Shown here one piece after another: positions 43,844 to 52,300 of a stretch of DNA of 64,000 nt; the stretch's first letter is position 1, and every line of letters begins with the position of its first letter. Position numbers and translations under genes: made by a program. The stretch lies in contig CANLXL010000002.1 of the NCBI GenBank assembly GCA_947495125.1, forward strand, positions 310,001 to 374,000, in the 5' to 3' direction. The DNA comes from an uncultured Flaviramulus sp. (GTDB lineage: Bacteria; Bacteroidota; Bacteroidia; Flavobacteriales; Flavobacteriaceae). The notes below the pieces were generated by a model. The model was not told where the DNA came from and did not search any database. It worked only from the letters and a program-made list of their open reading frames with translations.

Positions 43844-45187
43844 TTAAATCCCTGTGTAATTACTAGGAGTAATACGCTTAAGTTCTTCTTTTATTGTATT
43901 AGAGACCTCTAAAGTATCAATAAAATTGGAAATAGACTCCTGATTTATCTTAGCATTCGTTCTGGTTAAACCTTTTAAAGCTTCATAAGGATTAGGGTAG
44001 CCTTCACGGCGTAAAATGGTTTGTATTGCCTCGGCAGCAACAGCCCAATTGTTTTCCAGATCTTCGGCAAATTTAGATTCATTTAGAAGCAACTTGTCCA
44101 ATCCTTTTAACGTTGATTTAAATCCAATCAAGGTATGCCCGAAAGGCACGCCTACATTTCTTAAAACCGTACTATCAGTTAAATCCCGTTGAAGTCTTGA
44201 AACAGGTAATTTAGCAGATAAGTGCTCAAAAACCGCATTAGCAATACCCAGATTTCCTTCGCTGTTTTCAAAATCAATAGGATTTACTTTATGTGGCATG
44301 GCCGAGCTGCCAACTTCACCGGCTTTAATTTTTTGTTTGAAGTAATCCATGGAGACATAAGTCCAGATATCCCGGTTCAAATCAATTAAAATGGTGTTGA
44401 TACGTTTTAAAGCATCAAACAAGGCTGCCATGTGGTCGTAATGTTCTATTTGTGTTGTGGGGAACGAATGTTGTAGTCCTAACTTTTCCTGAACGAATGA
44501 TGTTCCAAAAGCCTTCCAGTCAATATCAGGATAAGCCACATGATGGGCATTAAAATTACCGGTGGCACCGCCAAACTTAGCGGCACTTGGAATATCGTTC
44601 ATGAGATTAAACTGTTCTTCCAAACGCACCACAAAGACCTGTATCTCTTTACCTAAACGTGTTGGAGATGCCGGTTGTCCATGGGTTCTCGCCAGCATGG
44701 GAATGGCTGCCCAATCATCAGAAAGTGCTTTTAATTTATTTAAAACAGTAAGGTATTCCGGAACGTACGTGTCATTAACCGCTTCCTTAATACTTAAGGG
44801 AATGGCTGTATTATTAATATCTTGAGACGTTAACCCAAAATGAATGAATTCTTTATACTTAGACAGACTTAGTTTGTCGAATTTTTCTTTTATAAAATAT
44901 TCAACAGCCTTAACATCATGATTGGTGACGCTTTCAATGCTCTTAATGGCTAAGGCATCTTCAGAAGAAAAATCTTTGTAAATAGCTCTTAAGTCTTCAA
45001 AAACAGATGTATCAATGCCTTTAAGTTGAGGTAACGGAATTTCACATAATGCAATAAAGTATTCTATTTCAACAAGCACACGGTATTTAATAAGCGCCTC
45101 TTCCGAAAAATAGGGTGCTAGTTCGTTAACTTTATTTCGATACCTTCCGTCAATAGGAGAAATGGCATTTAATGATGATAATGACAT
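43844..45187 (-). CDS. purB: Adenylosuccinate lyase
   Basis: The 447-residue protein contains the fumarase-superfamily signature SSAMPHKVNPIDFENSEGN near residue 291, with LTSQDINNTA and ARTHGQPASPTRLGKE earlier. PurB splits SAICAR and adenylosuccinate in purine synthesis. The promoter is TATCTTTG at 45221-45214 on the minus strand. The following small membrane-protein gene seems co-transcribed. Confidence 0.96.
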   Translation of the reverse strand: MSLSSLNAISPIDGRYRNKVNELAPYFSEEALIKYRVLVEIEYFIALCEIPLPQLKGIDTSVFEDLRAIYKDFSSEDALAIKSIESVTNHDVKAVEYFIKEKFDKLSLSKYKEFIHFGLTSQDINNTAIPLSIKEAVNDTYVPEYLTVLNKLKALSDDWAAIPMLARTHGQPASPTRLGKEIQVFVVRLEEQFNLMNDIPSAAKFGGATGNFNAHHVAYPDIDWKAFGTSFVQEKLGLQHSFPTTQIEHYDHMAALFDALKRINTILIDLNRDIWTYVSMDYFKQKIKAGEVGSSAMPHKVNPIDFENSEGNLGIANAVFEHLSAKLPVSRLQRDLTDSTVLRNVGVPFGHTLIGFKSTLKGLDKLLLNESKFAEDLENNWAVAAEAIQTILRREGYPNPYEALKGLTRTNAKINQESISNFIDTLEVSNTIKEELKRITPSNYTGI

Positions 45188-45213
45188 GGTTTATGTTGTT
45201 TTTTTAGAAGTTG

Positions 45214-45244
45214 CAAAGATAGTTTTTTTAGACCGAAGACCGAA
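45214..45244 (-). promoter_or_regulatory. Predicted purB promoter with heptamer-derived -33 box
   Basis: Minus-strand TATCTTTG (45221-45214) is a full TAnnTTTG match. Nineteen bases upstream lies TTCG (45244-45241), one change from the TTTG box, and it is part of the 7-bp GACCGAA array. Confidence 0.5.
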
Positions 45245-45259
45245 GTTAGAAGACCGAAG
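45231..45259. repeat. 7-bp satellite GACCGAA upstream of purB
   Basis: Four in-phase units: GACCGAA, GACCGAA, GTTAGAA, GACCGAA. The array begins 9 bases upstream of the purB -7 box. Confidence 0.75.
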
Positions 45260-45303
45260 TTTTTTGTTAAAAGAATACAAACTATTCAAGGGAATGTTAC
45301 TTT

Positions 45304-45317
45304 CTATCGTCTATCGT
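45304..45317. repeat. Two-copy 7-bp satellite CTATCGT
   Basis: CTATCGT twice in tandem, a one-base variant of the CTACCGT unit repeated at 45555-45596. Confidence 0.5.
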
Positions 45318-45352
45318 TTCATTACTCCTGCACGAATCTTTTTCTAAATTCA

Positions 45353-45508
45353 TTTTGTCTTGATACAAAACGAATCAAAAAATCAAATCAATCTAAGGAA
45401 ATTCCTGCGGATCATTCTCTTTCGGAATTACACGCTTAAAGCTGCGCTTTGCGATTTCATTCCTTCGTTCATTATTTCTTTAGATTGATGCTTCGGACTG
45501 CGTCCGAA
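45353..45508. repeat. Structured intergenic element with nested hairpins
   Basis: Between purB and the 191-residue gene, a 155-base stretch contains TTTTGT/ACAAAA (45353-45370), a 16-bp long-range stem (45387-45402 with 45474-45489, one G-T pair), inside it AAAGC/GCTTT with loop TGC (45438-45450), and beyond it TTCGGAC/GTCCGAA, again with loop TGC (45492-45508). No frame of note crosses it. It resembles a dispersed flavobacterial intergenic repeat or a structured RNA. The whole gap 45188-45582 holds only this element, the purB promoter and heptamer arrays. Confidence 0.5.
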
Positions 45509-45554
45509 TTTGGGACTTGGCTTTTTGTTATGTTTCTTTAAATATTTTATTTTT

Positions 45555-45596
45555 CTACCGTCTACCGTCTACCGTCTACCGTCTACCGTCTACCGT
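45555..45596. repeat. Six perfect copies of the 7-bp repeat CTACCGT
   Basis: Six uninterrupted CTACCGT units. On the minus strand the array supplies the last codons (Asp-Gly-Arg-Arg) and the TAG stop of the gene ending at 45583. Confidence 0.92.
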
Positions 45597-46158
45597 CTTT
45601 ATTAATCTTCCTCAAAATATGACGAGCCCGCGCCTTAAACCCGGAACTCTGCATCTGGAAGTCCCGTTCCAGAATAAGTGCCAGTTCCGGATGAATCCAA
45701 TCAAAATCTTGTCCGAATAAAAAGAGGGTGTTCATAGAGTAGGCCTTTGGCGCAATTTTTTCATCATTAATCATATAATCAAAGCAAACTTCGATGATAC
45801 GCTCTTTATGTTCTGTGGTTAATGCCTTTTTTATATTATTATCACCTTTAGAATAGTAAGCTTTCGCCAGAAATTCGCAAATTTTTGCTACCGGGCGCAC
45901 CGCAGAATCTTTGTGAACTTTGTACATGTTTTGAGTAAAGCGATCTAAATAGGGTATAATGCGTTCAATATCGCTATTACACATAAACTCAAAAACCCAT
46001 GCCGCACGGGGAGACACTTTATCATCTACCATAAAAAAAATGTCCAATAGTTTTGTAACAAGATCTGGGTTATTAATAAACAGATTGGCATAATACAGAC
46101 GTTTTTCGCGCGAATGGTTAACGTAATTTAATTCCTTATAAAGTTCTTCTGTTGTCAA
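45583..46158 (-). CDS. Alpha-helical hypothetical protein, HEAT-repeat-like
   Basis: The 191-residue protein is helical (RAAWVFEFMCNSDIERIIPYLDRF, VRPVAKICEFLAKAYY, APKAYSMNTLFLFGQD, GFKARARHILRKINK) with no signal or membrane segment. It resembles HEAT-type repeat proteins of Flavobacteriia that occur near purB and are sometimes named after it, although it lacks lyase motifs. The final DGRR residues and stop codon come from the CTACCGT satellite, so the original C-terminus may have been changed. It is divergent from the haem-binding-domain gene at 46197. Confidence 0.78.
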   Translation of the reverse strand: MTTEELYKELNYVNHSREKRLYYANLFINNPDLVTKLLDIFFMVDDKVSPRAAWVFEFMCNSDIERIIPYLDRFTQNMYKVHKDSAVRPVAKICEFLAKAYYSKGDNNIKKALTTEHKERIIEVCFDYMINDEKIAPKAYSMNTLFLFGQDFDWIHPELALILERDFQMQSSGFKARARHILRKINKDGRR

Positions 46159-46196
46159 AATGAAATTTAGTATTTTTAGAATCTAAATTTAGTAAA

Positions 46197-46670
46197 ATGC
46201 GTAAAATAAAAAAGGGGCTTTGGATTTTAATTGTGTTAGCCGGCTTAGCACAATTTTTTGGCCCCGAAAAAAATCAGGGAGATATCGCTTCCATCGAACC
46301 GTTTCTAAATGAAACCAATCCACCGGAAGACGTCAAACTCATTTTAAAAGAGTCCTGCTATGATTGTCATAGTGATGTTACCAGATACCCTTGGTATAAT
46401 ACAATTACCCCGGTAAATTATTGGTTGAACGGCCATATTAATCATGGCAAAGAACATTTCAACGTATCGAAATGGGAAGGTAATTCTGTAAAGCGAAAAG
46501 ATCATAAATTTGAAGAGCTTATTGAAATGGTTGAAGGCGGTGAAATGCCATTAAATTCTTATACATGGACGCATAGCGAAGCCAGGCTAACAGTGGCTCA
46601 AATAGAATCCATCGTTGCATGGGCGAAACGCGTTCGGTTGAAATATAGTTTAGAACCGAAACCCGAGTAA
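46197..46670 (+). CDS. Haem-binding domain protein with single CxxCH
   Basis: The 157-residue protein has a short N-terminal hydrophobic anchor (GLWILIVLAGLAQFF) and the c-type haem motif CYDCHSD followed by TRYPWYNTITPVNYWLNGHI, EHFNVSKW and GEMPLNSYTWTHSEARLT. This is the Bacteroidota haem-bd family pattern. It is probably exported, with haem attached outside the cytoplasm. Partner unknown; it stands alone. Confidence 0.87.
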   Translation: MRKIKKGLWILIVLAGLAQFFGPEKNQGDIASIEPFLNETNPPEDVKLILKESCYDCHSDVTRYPWYNTITPVNYWLNGHINHGKEHFNVSKWEGNSVKRKDHKFEELIEMVEGGEMPLNSYTWTHSEARLTVAQIESIVAWAKRVRLKYSLEPKPE

Positions 46671-46687
46671 ATTTTAAACAAAAACAT

Positions 46688-46743
46688 CCAAATTACAAGC
46701 ACCAGATTCCAACACGATTAATTTGGAATTTGGAATCTAATCT
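46688..46743. repeat. Inverted heptamer array (CCAAATT-type and TTGGAAT-type)
   Basis: The 7-base frame can be read through CCAAATT, ACAAGCA, CCAGATT, CCAACAC, GATTAAT, TTGGAAT, TTGGAAT, CTAATCT. The left half is roughly the inverse complement of the right; AGATTCC (46704-46710) pairs with GGAATCT (46732-46738). It lies just before a glycosyltransferase gene. Confidence 0.6.
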
Positions 46744-46762
46744 TTTGGGATTTGATTTTTTT

Positions 46763-48004
46763 ATGCATAAAAAATTATTGATTATTGGTTATGTATGGCC
46801 GGAACCTAAAAGTTCTGCCGCCGGTAGTAGAATGCTACAGCTTATTGAAACATTTCAATATCGTGATTATAAAATAACCTTTGCCAGTCCCAGTACTAAA
46901 AGTGATCGGGCTTTTAATCTTGAAAGCATTGATGTTGAGGAAAGCGCAATTGCCTTAAACGATTCCGGTTTTGACGATTTTGTTAAAACCTTTAACCCCG
47001 ATATCGTATTATTCGATCGTTTTATGATGGAAGAACAATTTGGATGGCGTGTTGCGGAACAGTGTCCGGATGCTTTACGCATTTTAGATACCGAAGATTT
47101 ACACAGTTTAAGAAAGGGCAGGCATCAAGCTTTTAAAGAAGGAAATCCTTTTGATACGGGTTATTTATTTAATGATATAGCAAAAAGAGAAATAGCGAGC
47201 ATTTACAGAAGTGATTTGAGTTTAATTATTTCTGAAGCCGAAATGGAGATGCTTAAAACCCAATTTAAAGTTGATGAGTCGCTTTTATTGTATATCCCAT
47301 TTATGCTAGATAAGTTGTTTGAAGGCGCATTCGAAAACTTTCCCGAATTTGAAAAGCGTCATCATTTTACAACTATTGGAAACTTTTTGCATGATCCAAA
47401 TTATGATGCTGTTTTATATCTGAAGGAAACCATCTGGCCATTAATCAGAAAGCAATTGCCTAAGGCTGAATTACATATTTATGGGGCTTACGCTTCACAA
47501 AAAGTAAATCAACTGCATAATCCAAAAGAAGGGTTTTTAGTGAAAGGTTTTACTGAAGATGTGAATACTGTGATGCAACAAGCCAGAGTTTGTCTGGCAC
47601 CCATTCGTTTCGGAGCCGGATTAAAAGGCAAGCTCGTCGATGCTATGCAAAACGGAACGCCATGTGTAATGACCTCCGTGGCGGCTGAAGGTATGTTTGG
47701 AGTTATAAATGAACATAACGCCATTGAAGATGATCCGCAGGAGTTCGCGGACACAGCAGTGAAACTATATGGAAACAAAACACTTTGGAAAGACCAACAA
47801 GAATCAGGATTCAATAATATTAACGACCGTTTTAATAAAACATACTATCAAAAAAAATTATTAGCCTGTATCGAAAAAACAAATCAACAAATCAACAAAA
47901 AACGATTAAACAACTTCACCGGCCAGATGCTACAACACCACATCATGCAAAGCACCAAGTATATGAGTCGATGGATTGAAGAGAAGAATAAGAGTAATGA
48001 GTGA
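46763..48004 (+). CDS. Family 4-like glycosyltransferase
   Basis: Start chosen at ATG 46763 (MHKKLLIIGYVWPEPKSSAAG); a TTG 33 bases earlier would start inside the upstream heptamer array. The 413-residue GT-B protein has a C-terminal donor domain with TTIGNFLHDPNYDAVLYLKE, ARVCLAPIRFGAGLKGKLVDAMQNG and TPCVMTSVAAEGMFG. The stop codon TGA lies within the first unit of the following GTGATAA satellite. Acceptor unknown; it is unlinked to the 12-17 kb glycan cluster. Confidence 0.85.
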   Translation: MHKKLLIIGYVWPEPKSSAAGSRMLQLIETFQYRDYKITFASPSTKSDRAFNLESIDVEESAIALNDSGFDDFVKTFNPDIVLFDRFMMEEQFGWRVAEQCPDALRILDTEDLHSLRKGRHQAFKEGNPFDTGYLFNDIAKREIASIYRSDLSLIISEAEMEMLKTQFKVDESLLLYIPFMLDKLFEGAFENFPEFEKRHHFTTIGNFLHDPNYDAVLYLKETIWPLIRKQLPKAELHIYGAYASQKVNQLHNPKEGFLVKGFTEDVNTVMQQARVCLAPIRFGAGLKGKLVDAMQNGTPCVMTSVAAEGMFGVINEHNAIEDDPQEFADTAVKLYGNKTLWKDQQESGFNNINDRFNKTYYQKKLLACIEKTNQQINKKRLNNFTGQMLQHHIMQSTKYMSRWIEEKNKSNE

Positions 48005-48056
48005 TAAGTGATTAGGGATAAGTGATAAGGGATAAGTGATAAGGGATGAGAGAAAC
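48001..48056. repeat. 7-bp satellite, alternating GTGATAA and GGGATAA
   Basis: In-phase units GTGATAA, GTGATTA, GGGATAA, GTGATAA, GGGATAA, GTGATAA, GGGATGA, GAGAAAC. The array begins on the last sense codon of the preceding gene and includes its stop codon. Confidence 0.88.
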
Positions 48057-48096
48057 AGGATAATGTATAATAAACAACAAACAGAGTATTTTAAAA

Positions 48097-49239
48097 ATGA
48101 AAAAAGCAACTTTAGCAATAGCCATGGTACTTACCCTACTGGCTTGTAACGAACAGAAAGAATCCGTAAAGCATAATATTGAATCTACCATTAAGGAAGA
48201 CGTTCCACCAAAAAAAGCGTTTACTTTTGCGGCTTGGGGTAATCCCGGTAAATGCACTAAAGATGAACAAAAAGCACATCTAAAACGATGGGCGGATGCC
48301 GGGATCACCGATTTGCTTCCCAACGCGGGCGTAGAAAGACTAAAGGAGTTAATCGCTCTAAGTAAAGATTATGGTATGAAGATTCATGCCTGGCACTGGA
48401 TGATGAACGTTGGAGGCAGTAAAGAATGTCAGCAGCACCCGGAATGGTTCTCTGTGAACAGTTTAGGTCAAAACTGTAAAGACTTTCATCCCTATGTGAA
48501 CTACTATAAATTTTTAAGTCCGTTTTCTGAAGGTGCCCGAGAATACATTAAACGCGGTGTTAGAGAAAAGGCTCAAATAGAAGGCATAGCATCCGTGCAT
48601 TTTGATTATATCCGTTATGTCGATGTGATTCTCGGTGCAGATCTGCAAAAAAAATACAAACATAATGGTGGTAAGTTAGTGCAAGACCGCATCCTTCCGG
48701 AGTATGATTTTGGCTATCATCCGGTGGCTAGAAAACAATTTAAAGAACGGTTTGGTATCGATCCTTTAGATATGGATGATAAAGAAGAAAATCCCGCCTG
48801 GCAGCAGTTTAGAATGAATGCGATCTCCTCTTTGGTCGATGAGTGTGTAGACATTTGTCATGAAGAAGGAACTACGGCTTCAGCAGCGGTATTCCCCTTT
48901 CCACAATTGGCCAGAGAATATGTAAGACAGGATTGGGGACATTGGAATTTAGACACCTTTTTTCCTATGGCTTATAAAAAGGACCATCAGGGTAATGTCC
49001 ATTGGGTAGGTTTTGCGACCAAGGAAGGCGTCAGAGATCTAAAACCACATCAGGAATTGGTTACCGGTATTCTGGTTGGTCACTATGGTAAGAATCTAGA
49101 AGATTTTGAGCAAGCCATTGTTGAGGCTCACGATAATGGTGCCAAAGGCATTGCTTTTTTTACAGCCAATGCGCTTAGTGATGCGCACTTGGCGATCATT
49201 AAGAAGTATGATGACAAATACAATAACATCGTTAATTGA
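48097..49239 (+). CDS. Glycosyl hydrolase-like 10 (GHL10) family lipoprotein
   Basis: The 380-residue protein has a lipoprotein signal (KKATLAIAMVLTLLAC) and a TIM-barrel pattern like GHL10/DUF187 proteins: WADAGITDLLPNAGVERLKEL, KIHAWHWMMNVG, then VHFDYIRYVDV, the family hallmark, and FPMAYKKD and GILVGHYG near the end. These enzymes are predicted to act on glycans at the cell surface; activity is unproven for most. It is followed after 111 bases by a T9SS-exported protein. Confidence 0.82.
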   Translation: MKKATLAIAMVLTLLACNEQKESVKHNIESTIKEDVPPKKAFTFAAWGNPGKCTKDEQKAHLKRWADAGITDLLPNAGVERLKELIALSKDYGMKIHAWHWMMNVGGSKECQQHPEWFSVNSLGQNCKDFHPYVNYYKFLSPFSEGAREYIKRGVREKAQIEGIASVHFDYIRYVDVILGADLQKKYKHNGGKLVQDRILPEYDFGYHPVARKQFKERFGIDPLDMDDKEENPAWQQFRMNAISSLVDECVDICHEEGTTASAAVFPFPQLAREYVRQDWGHWNLDTFFPMAYKKDHQGNVHWVGFATKEGVRDLKPHQELVTGILVGHYGKNLEDFEQAIVEAHDNGAKGIAFFTANALSDAHLAIIKKYDDKYNNIVN

Positions 49240-49350
49240 TGATGTAATCGGTTTTATAAATCGTTTAAAATTAATTAAATACGATAAAAGAACACTTTGG
49301 AAAACATGCAATTGTTATTTTATGTTTAAGTTTATAGGTTTAAAATTGCA

Positions 49351-52300
49351 ATGAATTTGATGTATAGAAGGTTGAAGTTATTTTTGGCGTTCGCTTTTGT
49401 TATGAGCATAAATCTGTGTTGGCCTCAGGCGAATGTCCCTCCCGATCTTATGGCTACGGGAGATCAAGTCTATTGCCCGTTAAGTCTGATTAATGTGGCC
49501 ACAAGTTTTGATATTGTCGATCCCGACGATACCGAAATTGAAGCGTTGCACATACAAATATCAACAGGATATGTGAATGGACAAGACCAGTTGATGTTAA
49601 CAGGAACCCACCCTAACGTTGTAGATACCTGGAATGCGACAGCGGGTAAACTATCATTAACAGGTGTTGGCGGAATCAACGTGAGTTATAGCGATCTTAT
49701 CGCTGCGGTAAACGATGTGGTTTTTCAAAGTAGTTCTCCCAATGTTTCAGGAGAGAAGTTCTTTTCTTTTACTATTGGAGATGCTAATTATTTGCCTTCA
49801 ACAGATCATTATTACGAATATGTACCAAGTACCGGCATTACCTGGACCTCGGCGAGGACAGCAGCAGCAGGGAGAACCTATTTTGGATTACAGGGTTATT
49901 TGGCTACTATTACGTCGGCGGAAGAAGCACAACTTTCCGGGGAACAGGCAGCGGGAGCCGGATGGATCGGTGGTAGTGATGCCACAGCGGAGGGGACATG
50001 GAGATGGATGACCGGCCCGGAAGCCGGAACCATTTTCTGGAATGGAGGAATTAACGGAACAACACCGAACTATGCTAATTGGAATACGGCCGAGCCTAAT
50101 AATATTGGAAATGAAGATTACGCCCATGTAACGCACCCCAATGTAGGCATTAGAGGATCCTGGAATGATCTGCCTAATGGGGGAGATTCGAACCCCTTAA
50201 GCGTATATCATCCTCAGGGATATATTGTGGAATATGGTGGACTACCCGGTGATCCGGATGTAAATATATCGGCAAGTACTAAAATCACAGTGCCCTCGAT
50301 CGATAGTACCGTAGAAGATGAAGTTTGCCATGAAGGAAGTCTCACATTGGAAGCAACAGCATCGGCAGGTACCATCGTTTGGTTCGATGCCTCCACAGGA
50401 GGTAACCAGGTGAACACTGGCTCTACTTTTACAACGCCAGTACTCAATACTACAACCCATTATTATGTGTTGGCTTCGGTAAATGGGTGTTTAGAAGGGG
50501 CACGAACCCAGATTACAGCAACGATAAAACCCTTACCAACCATTACGGCTTCTAACGGCTCCCTGATATGCGAAGAAGGAACGGCAACGCTAACGGCAAC
50601 AGCATCAGCCGGACTTATTAATTGGTATGACGTTCCGACCGGAGGAACATCTCTGGCTAGCGGAAACTCGTTTGCTACACCTTTTGTAACAAACACCACC
50701 ACTTATTATGTGGATGCTACGCATAATGGTTGTACGACTGCAAACAGAACACCTGTAACATTGACAGTTCAAAAAACAGTTGCTCCTGCGGCCAATACAC
50801 CTCAAACTTTTTGTGATATTGATAATGCCACAATCGCGGATTTAACGATTACAGGTGATAATATTTTATGGTATGCTTCAGATGCGGATACGGTGCCTTT
50901 AAACGCATCAGACTCATTGACAGGTACCACATATTATGCTACGCAAACGGTCAATGGGTGTGAAAGTCCGATACGGTTGGCTGTGGATGTGATTATCTAT
51001 AATACAGTTATCCCACTTGCCGCTGAGGATATTCCAATTTTGGAAATTTGTGATGACGACCAGGATGGTGATGATACAAATGGTATGGCGGAATTCGATT
51101 TGACGCAGAACGAAAATCTGTTACTTAATGGCAGCCCGTCATCCGATTTCGGTTTTTTATATTTTTCAGATTCAGGATATTCAATTCCGATTGGAACCCC
51201 GGAAAATTTTGATAATCCCATCGCCAATGGGCAAACTATTTATGTTCGTATGGAAAATAATATCGGAACCGGTTGTTATACGGATGTGTCCTTCGATATC
51301 CTGGTGAATCCCTTACCCGTTACCCAGGCTTCCATAGTATTTAAGAATTGTGATGAAGATGGCACCCCGGATGGTTTTACGGATTATAATCTGGATGAAG
51401 CCAATGCTATTATTACCAATGAAGATCTGTCCACATTAAATATTACCTATCATTTTTCCTCTGCTGAAGCTAGTTTAGGGACGAATGTTATCAATCCTTC
51501 ACCTTTCAATAACCAAACGGCTAATACGGTTTATGCCCGTGTTGCGTATATAGATACGGAATGTTATAGGACCGTGACGGTTAATCTGGAGGTATCCACC
51601 ACATCGTTTGCTTCAGGCTATTTAGAAACCTTAGCTACTTGTGACGATGATATGACTATTGATGGAAAACATACTTTCAACCTTAGCACTGCTTCTTCAG
51701 CATTTAAAGACGAATTCCCTTCCGGGCAAAATTTAAGTGTGCATTATTATAGAAATTTAACAGATGCCCAACTGGAGAACAATGAAATTTCACAACAAAC
51801 CGATTATGAGAATGAAACAGAATTTTCGCAAATCTTATACGTACGTGTAGAAAGCGATGATAATGGCGAGTGTTTCGGTATCGGTCCGCATTTACAATTA
51901 ACGGTGCACCCGCGACCGGAGTTTGAAGTCGATCAATCGTCCATTTATTGTTTAGATGGTTCGCCCATAACTTTAGAAACCTTTAATCCCAAAGGGATAT
52001 ATACTTATGAATGGTTTGATGATAATAATAATGTGATCAGTACCTTACCAACTGCTTCGGTGGATTCAGGAGGCACCTATACGGTAATAGCCACCTCTAC
52101 CTTTAATTGCCAGTCCTTTCCTGTATCCTTTAATGTTGTGGAATCGGCTATGTCGCATATTGATCTGGATAGTGTTACCATCGTAGAATTGTCTGATAAT
52201 AACACGATAACCATTGATACCGGTGATATTGGTATTGGAGATTACGAATTCGCTTTAGACGAAGCGTTTGGACCCTTTCAGGACGAACCATTTTTTAGTC

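Noticed and set aside
45555..45596. Possible CRISPR-like array (six equal repeats)
   Set aside because: Units are 7 bases with no spacers and no cas genes nearby; it is a simple satellite.
45517..45720. Plus-strand reading frame of 67 codons through the CTACCGT array
   Set aside because: Most of it is the repeat translated in shifting phase, and it overlaps the real minus-strand gene at 45583.
46730..46762. TTG at 46730 as start of the glycosyltransferase gene
   Set aside because: It lies in the heptamer repeat; ATG 46763 gives the usual GT N-terminus.
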